A DNA stretch of 13,141 nt, taken from the NCBI GenBank assembly GCA_964548535.1, contig CAZJRQ010000049.1, positions 1-13,141 on the forward strand, read 5' to 3'. This document shows, one piece after another, positions 7,410 to 13,141 of this stretch. Within the stretch, counting starts at the first letter, position 1. Each line of letters begins with the position of its first letter. The DNA is from CAZJRQ01 sp964548535 (GTDB taxonomy: Bacteria > Bacillota > Clostridia > Oscillospirales > Ruminococcaceae). Both the position numbers and the translations under genes were made by a program. The notes under the pieces are model-generated. The model did no database searches. It was not told where the DNA came from and saw nothing but the letters and a program-made list of their open reading frames with translations.

Positions 7410-7646
7410 TTAATCTGAAATGTAAGGTAGCAGAGCCAAGTGACGAGCTTTCTTAATAGCTACTGTTAGCTCTCTCTGATGATAAGCACAAGTACCAGTT
7501 ACTCTTCTTGGAAGAATCTTAGCTCTTTCAGTCAAGCACTTTCTTAGCTTAGCAACATCCTTATAATCGATAGTTTCAGCTCTGTCAATACAGAACATGC
7601 AAACTTTCTTACGACCTCTTTTATTAGGTCTGTTATTTCTCTCCAT
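7410..7646 (-). CDS. rpsR: 30S ribosomal protein bS18
   Basis: A small-subunit protein of the platform that pairs with bS6 and helps bind 16S rRNA. At 78 residues it has the normal length. The signature DYKDVAKLRKCLTERAKILP followed by RRVTGTCAYHQRELTVAIKKARHLALLP is diagnostic. Cys16 and Cys19 (CMFC) with Cys53 and His56 (CAYH) fit the zinc-binding (C+) form of bS18. The ATG follows AAGGAGG by 7 bases. It is last in rpsF-ssb-rpsR, 35 bases after ssb, and is followed by a terminator. Confidence 0.97.
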   Translation of the reverse strand: MERNNRPNKRGRKKVCMFCIDRAETIDYKDVAKLRKCLTERAKILPRRVTGTCAYHQRELTVAIKKARHLALLPYISD

Positions 7647-7681
7647 GATTAATCCTCCTTACTCAACATAATGAATAGTAA

Positions 7682-8176
7682 TTAGAATGGTACTCCGTCA
7701 CCACTTAATACCTCAAAATCATCCATGTCACCAATATTTAACGCGTCATTAGATGATGCATTGTTAAAATTGTTCTGTGGCTGTTGATTATTTGAAGAAA
7801 AATTATTTTGATTGTTATTATAACCACCCTGATATCCGCCGCCTTGGTTTCCGCCATCATTACGCTCGCCTGTAAACGATGTACGTTCTACTACTACATC
7901 AGTTGTATAACGCTTAACACCATTTTTATCATCGTACGAACCAGTTTTGATATTTCCTTCAATTGCAATCATTCTGCCCTTCGAAAAATATCTATTTATA
8001 AAATCAGCATTTTGTCCAAAAGCAACACATGAAATAAAATCAGTTTGCTTTTCAGCACCTTGCTTAGTAAATCTATCTACTGCAACGTTAAAACGTAATA
8101 CTGACATACCGCTTTGTGACTGACGAACTTCAAGATCTTGAGTAATTCTACCCATCAAAATAACTTTATTAAGCAT
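7682..8176 (-). CDS. ssb: Single-stranded DNA-binding protein SSB
   Basis: Coats single-stranded DNA in replication, repair and recombination. Of 164 residues, about 1-105 form the OB-fold: MLNKVILMGRITQDLEVR at the start, then FISCVAFGQNADFINRYFSKG and VVVERTSFTG. A low-complexity Gly/Asn/Gln linker follows (about 107-150), then an acidic tip DMDDFEVLSGDGVPF. The Pro-Phe end that docks partner proteins is kept, though the usual cluster of Asp just before it is thinner (GDGVPF). The ribosome binding site GAGGGG lies about 7 bases before the ATG. Placement between rpsF and rpsR is the widespread Firmicute arrangement, so this is the main chromosomal SSB. Confidence 0.96.
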   Translation of the reverse strand: MLNKVILMGRITQDLEVRQSQSGMSVLRFNVAVDRFTKQGAEKQTDFISCVAFGQNADFINRYFSKGRMIAIEGNIKTGSYDDKNGVKRYTTDVVVERTSFTGERNDGGNQGGGYQGGYNNNQNNFSSNNQQPQNNFNNASSNDALNIGDMDDFEVLSGDGVPF

Positions 8177-8206
8177 AACTTTCCCCTCTCTTAAATCAGC
8201 TTTACT

Positions 8207-8500
8207 TTACTGCTTTACTGTTACTAGGTAACGAAGAACGCCCTCAGTAATATTAAGAACACGCTCAAACTCAGCTGGGAATGCAGTATCACAAGTGAAG
8301 TTCCACAATACATAATTACCTTCTGATTGAAAATCAATTTCATAAGCTAATTTACGCTTGCCCCAGTCATTCATTGTAACTTCAGTTGCATTCTCCTCGA
8401 TCATAGAATTGAACTTTGCAGTAAGCTCTTTTACTACGTCCTCTCCAGACTTAACGCTGAAAACTACAATTGCCTCGTAAGTTTCATTAATCTTTGCCAT
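8207..8500 (-). CDS. rpsF: 30S ribosomal protein bS6
   Basis: A platform protein of the small subunit that forms a heterodimer with bS18. The 97-residue length is typical. Diagnostic stretches are NETYEAIVVFSVK at the start, WGKRKLAYEIDFQSEGNYVLWNF in the middle, and FERVLNITEGVLRYLVTV at the end. The ATG follows AAGGAGGTG with ideal spacing. It heads rpsF-ssb-rpsR, 30 bases ahead of ssb. In other bacteria the bS6:bS18 complex represses this operon through a leader RNA with an exposed CCG; I do not find that motif in the short leader here. Confidence 0.97.
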   Translation of the reverse strand: MAKINETYEAIVVFSVKSGEDVVKELTAKFNSMIEENATEVTMNDWGKRKLAYEIDFQSEGNYVLWNFTCDTAFPAEFERVLNITEGVLRYLVTVKQ

Positions 8501-8533
8501 TATCTTGCACCTCCTTTTGGATTTCGCCTATAC

Positions 8534-8556
8534 GTTATCGCATAAGCAAGGATAAC
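8534..8556 (-). promoter_or_regulatory. Small 5' hairpin in rpsF leader
   Basis: On the minus strand GTTATC and GATAAC (6 bp) enclose an 11-base loop, right at the predicted 5' end of the rpsF transcript. It may protect the message or be a site for control, but it lacks the CCG loop of the known S6:S18 leader motif. Weak evidence only. Confidence 0.25.
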
Positions 8557-8562
8557 TTATAA

Positions 8563-8591
8563 AGTATAACACAGCCTGCGAAATATGTCAA
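8563..8591 (-). promoter_or_regulatory. Strong sigma-A promoter of rpsF-ssb-rpsR
   Basis: On the minus strand: consensus TTGACA (8586-8591), a 17-base spacer, then TATACT (8563-8568) preceded by TGT, an extended -10. The predicted start near 8556 gives a leader of about 55 bases. An inverted repeat (8571-8581 and 8599-8609) brackets the -35 hexamer. Confidence 0.88.
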
Positions 8592-8609
8592 TACAATCTC
8601 GCAAGCTGT
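8571..8609. repeat. 11-bp inverted repeat bracketing rpsF -35 box
   Basis: ACAGCCTGCGA (8571-8581) and TCGCAAGCTGT (8599-8609) are inverted copies with one mismatch, separated by 17 bases that hold the -35 hexamer at 8586-8591. Read as minus-strand RNA the mismatch becomes a G:U pair, so the arms could form an 11-bp hairpin. No T run follows. It could be an operator for the ribosomal operon or a U-less hairpin behind the upstream DUF2628 gene, whose stop is 21 bases away. Confidence 0.5.
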
Positions 8610-8629
8610 AATTGTTAATTTTCTATAAA

Positions 8630-9649
8630 CTACACAAAGTAAGTATTTAAAATAAATACCAGTAAAAACTGAAGTGCCACTAATGCAACACCAGATACAA
8701 TCGCCGAAACAAGTGAAACTCCACCCTTTTCAGAAATTCTCTCCAAAACAACCTTTTCATCATCGGCTGTGTGTTCTTCACGAATTTGTATAATATCTTT
8801 TCTTGCAGTCTTATAATACCAATAATTTGCTAAAAATGCAGCCGTAAATCTCAAAATCATATTACCTAGACTTGCAAAATTTGCAATCATGACAAAAGAA
8901 TCCGCATTTACATTTATATGCGTATTAAGCATAACCATGCCCATCATATTACTTTGTCCAACTTCAATAAATGACGGTATTGAGAACAGAAAACTAAACA
9001 TTAGAAAAATAGTACCAATCAAAGGCATTTTTCTATAGAAGAAATATAAATAAGGGAATAACAAAGCACCCAAATTCAAACTTGATTTACTACCGAACTT
9101 TCCGAATTTAATAAAGTTCGAAAGAAGTATTACTGGATTGTGACCGATGTATTTCGCATAATCGCCAAGCTTTACGCCGTCAATATCAGAATTTTGGTCA
9201 AACGCCATTTGCTGTCCTGTACCAAACGGCGACATTCCCATCCCCTGATAAAATCCATTTCGTCCTTGAAAATTATTATTATTCTGATTATCGAAATTCG
9301 GAGGCGCATTAAACGGACGCTCCTGCTCAGCGGATTTTGACAACGGCATTCCGCATTTCTTACAAAACAGTCCATCAGAAGGATTTTCCTCACCGCACCT
9401 CGGACATTTTATAGTTTGATCAGAATCTGCGTTCTCATCATTTTTTGCATTCTCACCTTGTTCATCATTCTCATAGTGCGGTTTCCATGACTCATTCTTT
9501 TCATGAAGCTCATTATTAACACACTCGCCCTCACTCAAATAACAATCACGATGATAAGGCGTACCACACTCTGGACAAACTACAACATCATCATTATTAG
9601 TAAATACTTTTTCGCAAATTAAGCATTTAGCTCCTACATATTTTGACAT
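8630..9649 (-). CDS. RING-like / zinc-ribbon / DUF2628 membrane protein
   Basis: A 339-residue protein in three parts. Residues 1-45 form a prokaryotic RING-like zinc domain (Cys9, Cys12, Cys25, Cys28, His33, Cys36, perhaps Cys43), resembling the Prok-RING_1 family. Residues 81-102 form a zinc ribbon with CPRC (82-85) and CKKC (96-99). A low-complexity Asn/Gln/Phe/Gly/Met linker (about 110-158) leads to a membrane part like DUF2628: GSKSSLNLGALLFPYLYFFYRKMPL (186-210, kept here as key residues FPYLYFFYRKM) with about four hydrophobic segments (194-206, 211-228, 252-278, 312-337). The role is unknown; a membrane-anchored zinc protein with a cytoplasmic N-terminal adaptor is a fair description. 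The ATG follows AAAGGAA. It is monocistronic, divergent from prfB and upstream of rpsF. Domain calls are by eye. Confidence 0.75.
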   Translation of the reverse strand: MSKYVGAKCLICEKVFTNNDDVVVCPECGTPYHRDCYLSEGECVNNELHEKNESWKPHYENDEQGENAKNDENADSDQTIKCPRCGEENPSDGLFCKKCGMPLSKSAEQERPFNAPPNFDNQNNNNFQGRNGFYQGMGMSPFGTGQQMAFDQNSDIDGVKLGDYAKYIGHNPVILLSNFIKFGKFGSKSSLNLGALLFPYLYFFYRKMPLIGTIFLMFSFLFSIPSFIEVGQSNMMGMVMLNTHINVNADSFVMIANFASLGNMILRFTAAFLANYWYYKTARKDIIQIREEHTADDEKVVLERISEKGGVSLVSAIVSGVALVALQFLLVFILNTYFV

Positions 9650-9728
9650 ATATAATTCCTTTCAACACACATAATAATATAAGCATATATATTGCACAGA
9701 TTTTACATATTTTTTTGTATTATTGTTC

Positions 9729-9737
9729 ATTATAACA
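9729..9737 (-). promoter_or_regulatory. Probable extended -10 promoter of RING/DUF2628 gene
   Basis: On the minus strand TGTTATAATG contains consensus TATAAT (9729-9734) with TG one base upstream. The matching -35 position reads TTTCTT, which is weak. The start near 9722 would leave a leader of about 70 bases. It is back to back with the prfB promoter in the same 188-base gap. Confidence 0.5.
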
Positions 9738-9776
9738 CATATTTTTCGAAAAAGAAAGGCTATTTATAAATTTTCC

Positions 9777-9805
9777 TTTACTTTTCACAAAAAAAGCTTT
9801 ATAAT
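9777..9805 (+). promoter_or_regulatory. Sigma-A promoter of prfB
   Basis: TTTACT (9777-9782), a 17-base spacer and consensus TATAAT (9800-9805). The predicted start near 9812 leaves a leader of only about 26 bases, which carries AAGGAG (9824-9829) 8 bases before the ATG. Confidence 0.75.
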
Positions 9806-9837
9806 ATAATTTGACGATTATTTAAGGAGATTAATTT

Positions 9838-10971
9838 ATGATATTTTTGGAAAATCTAAAAACCGAACTTGAAAATTATCGACCAAAAATCAAAGAGCTT
9901 TTTGAGGTTTTTGACATTCAAAACAGCAAAGAACGTATTCTTGAATTGCATGAAAAGGCCGCTGAACCGAATTTTTGGGACGATCTTGAAAACTCTCAAA
10001 AGGTTTTGCAAGAAACACGTTCACTTGAAAACAATATAGAAAGATACAATAAAATACAAAATTCATTTGATGATATTGGCGTTATGATTGAAATGGCTGC
10101 CGAAGAAAATGATGAGGATATGATTGATGAAATTAAAGATGAGCTGGTAAAGTTAGCTGAATCGGTTGATGAGCTCACACTTGCATCACTTCTTGTTGGT
10201 GAATATGACAAGTGCAATGCAATCATAAGTTTTCACGCTGGAGCTGGCGGAACTGAGGCTCAAGACTGGTGCGAAATGCTATTTAGAATGTATAATAGAT
10301 GGGCTGACAGTCATGGTTTTAAAGTTAGAACTTTAGACTATCAAGAGGGGGGCGACGCTGGAATAAAAAGTGCTTCTATCATAGTTGAGGGTGAAAACGC
10401 TTATGGTTATCTAAAAAGCGAATCAGGAATTCACAGACTTGTTAGAATTTCTCCTTTTGACAGCTCAGGAAGCAGGCACACATCATTTGCTGCGCTTGAG
10501 GTTATTCCTGAAATTGATGACACAATTGAAGTTGAAATCAGACCTGATGATATTGAAATGCAGGTTTATCGTGCTAGCGGTGCTGGCGGTCAGCATATCA
10601 ACAAGACATCCTCAGCAGTACGGCTTATTCATAAGCCAACTGGACTTGTTGCCGCTTGTCAGACTCAGCGTTCGCAAATACAGAATAAAGATTACGCTAT
10701 GAAAATGCTTAAATCAAAGCTTATTGAAATTAAAGAGCGTGAAAATCTCGAAAGAATTGAGGATATCAAGGGGGTTCAAAAAGAAATCGCATGGGGTTCA
10801 CAAATTCGATCTTACGTTTTCATGCCGTACACGCTTGTTAAAGACCACAGAACTAATTTTGAATCTGGCAATGTAAACGCTGTTATGGATGGTGACCTTG
10901 ACGGATTTATCAACGCTTATCTAAAATATCTTTCACTTGGAAAACTTGCGAATGAAGATATAAAACAATAA
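9838..10971 (+). CDS. prfB: Peptide chain release factor 2 (RF2), no programmed frameshift
   Basis: RF2 reads UGA and UAA stop codons and triggers release of the finished protein on the ribosome. The 377 residues have an N-terminal helical domain (about 1-110), the stop-codon tripeptide SPF (205-207) in RISPFDSSGSRHTSF, which separates RF2 from RF1 (PxT), and the catalytic GGQ (250-252) in SGAGGQHINKTSSAVRL. Length and C-terminus are normal. Most bacterial prfB genes need a +1 shift at an in-frame UGA near codon 25; here the reading frame is open throughout, LFEVFDIQNSKERI crossing that place without a stop. The sequence GAGGTTTTTGAC at 9904-9915 looks like a relic of the shift site. AAGGAG lies 8 bases before the ATG. 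It is monocistronic with its own promoter and a strong terminator. Confidence 0.97.
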   Translation: MIFLENLKTELENYRPKIKELFEVFDIQNSKERILELHEKAAEPNFWDDLENSQKVLQETRSLENNIERYNKIQNSFDDIGVMIEMAAEENDEDMIDEIKDELVKLAESVDELTLASLLVGEYDKCNAIISFHAGAGGTEAQDWCEMLFRMYNRWADSHGFKVRTLDYQEGGDAGIKSASIIVEGENAYGYLKSESGIHRLVRISPFDSSGSRHTSFAALEVIPEIDDTIEVEIRPDDIEMQVYRASGAGGQHINKTSSAVRLIHKPTGLVAACQTQRSQIQNKDYAMKMLKSKLIEIKERENLERIEDIKGVQKEIAWGSQIRSYVFMPYTLVKDHRTNFESGNVNAVMDGDLDGFINAYLKYLSLGKLANEDIKQ

Positions 10972-11018
10972 AAAAAATCCTGTAAGTCAGTTTATTATGC
11001 TGACTTACAGGATTTTTT
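10972..11018. terminator. Bidirectional terminator between prfB and EAL gene
   Basis: A perfect 19-bp inverted repeat (10972-10990 with 11000-11018) with a 9-base loop. The six outer A:T pairs give a T run on both strands. It begins 1 base after the prfB stop and ends 3 bases before the stop of the convergent EAL gene, so it should end both transcripts. Confidence 0.93.
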
Positions 11019-11021
11019 ATT

Positions 11022-12992
11022 CTACACCAAAGTGGCTGTTTTAATTTCCTCAGATGCAATTTCTGCATTTTCTCTAGGCAGGTACCTCGTATTTGTATCT
11101 TCTAAAAGCTTAATAAAATCTTTTTCATTCACAGCCTTTGAGAAAAAATCGCCCTGCATATAGTCACATCCCATATTTGATAGATTTTCAAACTGATGTA
11201 CATTTTCTACACCCTCAGCAGTAATATCCAAATCTAGATTTCTAAGCATTGCAAAAACTCCAGCGAGTGCAAATGCATTTTTATGATTTTCAAAAGCCGA
11301 CCAAACAAGTTCCTTGTCAATTTTTACCGTTCTAAAAGGAAACTTTAGTAAATAATTCACGTTTGAATACCCCTTGCCGTAATCATCAAGAGCAAGTTTA
11401 AAGCCATTTTCAGCAAGCATCAAAATATTCTGCTCCATTACATATGGAGTGTATGATGCTGAAATCTCAGAAATCTGCAAGCAAATTTTTGAAGTTTCTA
11501 CCTTATATTTATCCACAATATTCACAAAATGCTCAACTAAATCCGACTGCATACACTGCACTGATGACAAATTTACCTGGACACAATCAATACCCATTGC
11601 AGCTGCACTGCCCTTCTTTATAAAACGGCAAGCTTCTTCAAAAACATATCTGCCAATTTTAATAATTTGACCATTTTGCTCTGCAATTGGTATCATTTCA
11701 ACAGGTGAAATCTCACCTAATTTTTCATCAAACAATCTAAGCAGTGCCTCACAGCTGACAATTTCACCATTTTCTACATTGTAAATTGGCTGATAGTATA
11801 CCTCAAAGTTTCTGTTTTCAACAGCTTTAATAACAGCTTTTTCTACATCACTTCTACGATTTTTATCTCCTAAATCAATATCACTTGTCATCAAAAGTTT
11901 GTCAGCGCGAAACGGCATTTGTCTGAATCTATCAACATAATCAATAAAAACCTCTACGTCCTTAGTATCACTAGGACAATCGATTCTTAAAAATGAAGCT
12001 GATATATATGTATTAACCGATTCAAATTTCCAGTTAGAGCTAAGCTTTGTAAGAATCTCACGATAAGTTTTACCAACACAGTCGAAATCTTTCGTAAAAG
12101 TCAACGCAAAACACTCATCCTCAAGATAATATGCCTCTCCCAAATTCACAAACGAATACAAATACTCTGAAAAACTGCATAGTAATTTTTCAGAAAAACG
12201 TCCGCCAAAAGTCTTTATAAAAAGTGTGAAATCTGGAATTCGTATAAGCAGAACAGAAAACCTCTGGTTACTTGAGTAATTAATTCTGCAATCCTTAAAA
12301 AAACTGCTGCTATTTAGCATTTTTGTTTTCAAATCAATCATATCATCCTGATTTTGCAATGTAAACATAATAATCAAAATGCAAACTGAACTTGCAAAGC
12401 ATTCTATAAGTATATGCGGATTAATAATTTGAATAATAACAGCACTTAAAGTCAAGCATATAAAAGCGACAATTGAAACTACAACCTGTCGCGAAAGCTT
12501 TTTTCTATGCCTCAAAGCATACACGGCTGCAAAGCTTAGATGATAAGCACAAACAATATATGTAAACGGTTGTAAAACACCTCTATTATACTGTCCGTTT
12601 TCATCAATAAATATAATAAAATGAGTAAAGTGTGTTGTGACAATCAAAAGTAAATTAACAATTACTGGAACATAAATCAAAGCTTTTACTCCCTTTGAAA
12701 GCTTTGAAAATCCATCAGTCAAAAACAAAACATAAATCAAAAATGAAAACGGAATCATTGTGTGAGTAACATAATAACAGATATGCAAAAACGTTTTAAA
12801 CCCAACGCCAACCATACCCACCGTTATCTTTACAGACAATATATCAAAAACTGCAGAAAAGCCTGCTAACCCCAAGAGTAATCCAAAAAGCACATTTCGC
12901 TTACATGGTATTCTCTTTTTAAAATAAAAAATCAAAGCTGTAATCGAAAATAAAACCAGAGATGCAACATCATAATGCACGATATAATCCAT
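11022..12992 (-). CDS. Membrane-anchored EAL c-di-GMP phosphodiesterase with degenerate GGDEF
   Basis: A 656-residue signalling protein. Residues 1-213 hold about seven hydrophobic segments (near 10-24, 32-52, 57-75, 78-92, 103-120, 142-160, 169-211), a 7TM-like sensor with no recognised ligand. Residues 240-370 look like a GGDEF domain that has lost its signature: the GGDEF place reads LEDEC (290-294), so cyclase activity is unlikely. Residues 380-635 form an EAL domain with Glu415 in EALLR, Asn474 in VNLSS, Glu509 in ISE, Asp536-Asp537 in DDYGKGY, Lys557 in VKID, Glu593 in AEGVEN and Gln613 in YMQGDFF. All residues needed for metal binding and catalysis are kept, so it probably hydrolyses c-di-GMP to pGpG. 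It should lower c-di-GMP in response to a membrane signal. The ATG follows AAGGGGAT by about 11 bases. It has its own promoter; no partner gene is visible. Confidence 0.92.
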   Translation of the reverse strand: MDYIVHYDVASLVLFSITALIFYFKKRIPCKRNVLFGLLLGLAGFSAVFDILSVKITVGMVGVGFKTFLHICYYVTHTMIPFSFLIYVLFLTDGFSKLSKGVKALIYVPVIVNLLLIVTTHFTHFIIFIDENGQYNRGVLQPFTYIVCAYHLSFAAVYALRHRKKLSRQVVVSIVAFICLTLSAVIIQIINPHILIECFASSVCILIIMFTLQNQDDMIDLKTKMLNSSSFFKDCRINYSSNQRFSVLLIRIPDFTLFIKTFGGRFSEKLLCSFSEYLYSFVNLGEAYYLEDECFALTFTKDFDCVGKTYREILTKLSSNWKFESVNTYISASFLRIDCPSDTKDVEVFIDYVDRFRQMPFRADKLLMTSDIDLGDKNRRSDVEKAVIKAVENRNFEVYYQPIYNVENGEIVSCEALLRLFDEKLGEISPVEMIPIAEQNGQIIKIGRYVFEEACRFIKKGSAAAMGIDCVQVNLSSVQCMQSDLVEHFVNIVDKYKVETSKICLQISEISASYTPYVMEQNILMLAENGFKLALDDYGKGYSNVNYLLKFPFRTVKIDKELVWSAFENHKNAFALAGVFAMLRNLDLDITAEGVENVHQFENLSNMGCDYMQGDFFSKAVNEKDFIKLLEDTNTRYLPRENAEIASEEIKTATLV

Positions 12993-13081
12993 ATTTTTAT
13001 AATCCCCTTCTCAAAAAAAGAAATGCGCAATTTATATAAACAGCTAACCTTAATCGTTTATATTTATAAATATATATTATC

Positions 13082-13110
13082 AGTATAACATACCACCGAC
13101 TTTTATTCAA
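13082..13110 (-). promoter_or_regulatory. Sigma-A promoter of EAL gene
   Basis: On the minus strand: TTGAAT (13105-13110), a 17-base spacer ending in TGT, then TATACT (13082-13087), an extended -10. The predicted start near 13075 gives an AT-rich leader of about 80 bases. I looked for a c-di-GMP riboswitch in this leader and saw none. Confidence 0.75.
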
Positions 13111-13141
13111 TATATTTTACAAAATGTTCTAATTTTTTTAT

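Noticed and set aside
8501..8556. S6:S18-binding leader RNA ahead of rpsF
   Set aside because: The leader is short and I find no exposed CCG flanked by the expected helix; only a 6-bp hairpin is visible.
12993..13075. c-di-GMP riboswitch ahead of the EAL gene
   Set aside because: The leader is AT-rich, about 80 bases, and lacks the conserved GEMM-type tetraloop/receptor and core sequences.

Overview
This window is an AT-rich stretch of bacterial chromosome, most probably from a low-GC Clostridia-type Firmicute, perhaps Oscillospirales/Ruminococcaceae. The placement is an inference from gene content: a lon-ysxC pair, a YerC/YecD TrpR-like regulator, a zinc-type bS18, a RING/zinc-ribbon/DUF2628 membrane protein, and strong AAGGAGG-type ribosome binding sites. 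No phage, insertion sequence, CRISPR array or plasmid function was seen. It is mostly core genome with a few less ordinary membrane and signalling genes.

Layout, left to right. (1) A tRNA-Val (TAC) on the minus strand, cut by the left edge, with a perfect-consensus promoter. (2) An orphan 13-TM-type GT-C glycosyltransferase on the plus strand, ending in a bidirectional hairpin terminator. (3) A minus-strand operon yerC-like regulator > SAM methyltransferase > hslO (Hsp33), with its own promoter; a 21-codon ORF with a good ribosome binding site overlaps the hslO start. (4) A minus-strand operon lon > ysxC, with a good sigma-A promoter; YsxC carries an unusual acidic C-terminal tail. (5) A minus-strand operon rpsF > ssb > rpsR (bS6, SSB, bS18), with a TTGACA-17-TATACT promoter and a clear terminator. 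(6) A minus-strand RING-like/zinc-ribbon/DUF2628 membrane protein. (7) On the plus strand and divergent from it, prfB (RF2), readable in a single frame without the usual programmed frameshift, ending in a 19-bp bidirectional terminator. (8) A minus-strand membrane-anchored c-di-GMP phosphodiesterase (degenerate GGDEF plus intact EAL) with its own promoter near the right edge.

Functionally the window combines translation and replication housekeeping (rpsF-ssb-rpsR, prfB, ysxC, tRNA-Val), protein quality control (Lon, Hsp33), envelope modification (GT-C enzyme) and second-messenger signalling (EAL protein). The observations most worth a second look are the RING/zinc-ribbon/DUF2628 protein, the frameshift-free prfB with an apparent relic of the frameshift site, the acidic YsxC tail, the small ORF overlapping the hslO start, and the dyad around the rpsF -35 box. 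I found no convincing evidence for a wholly new multi-gene system here.
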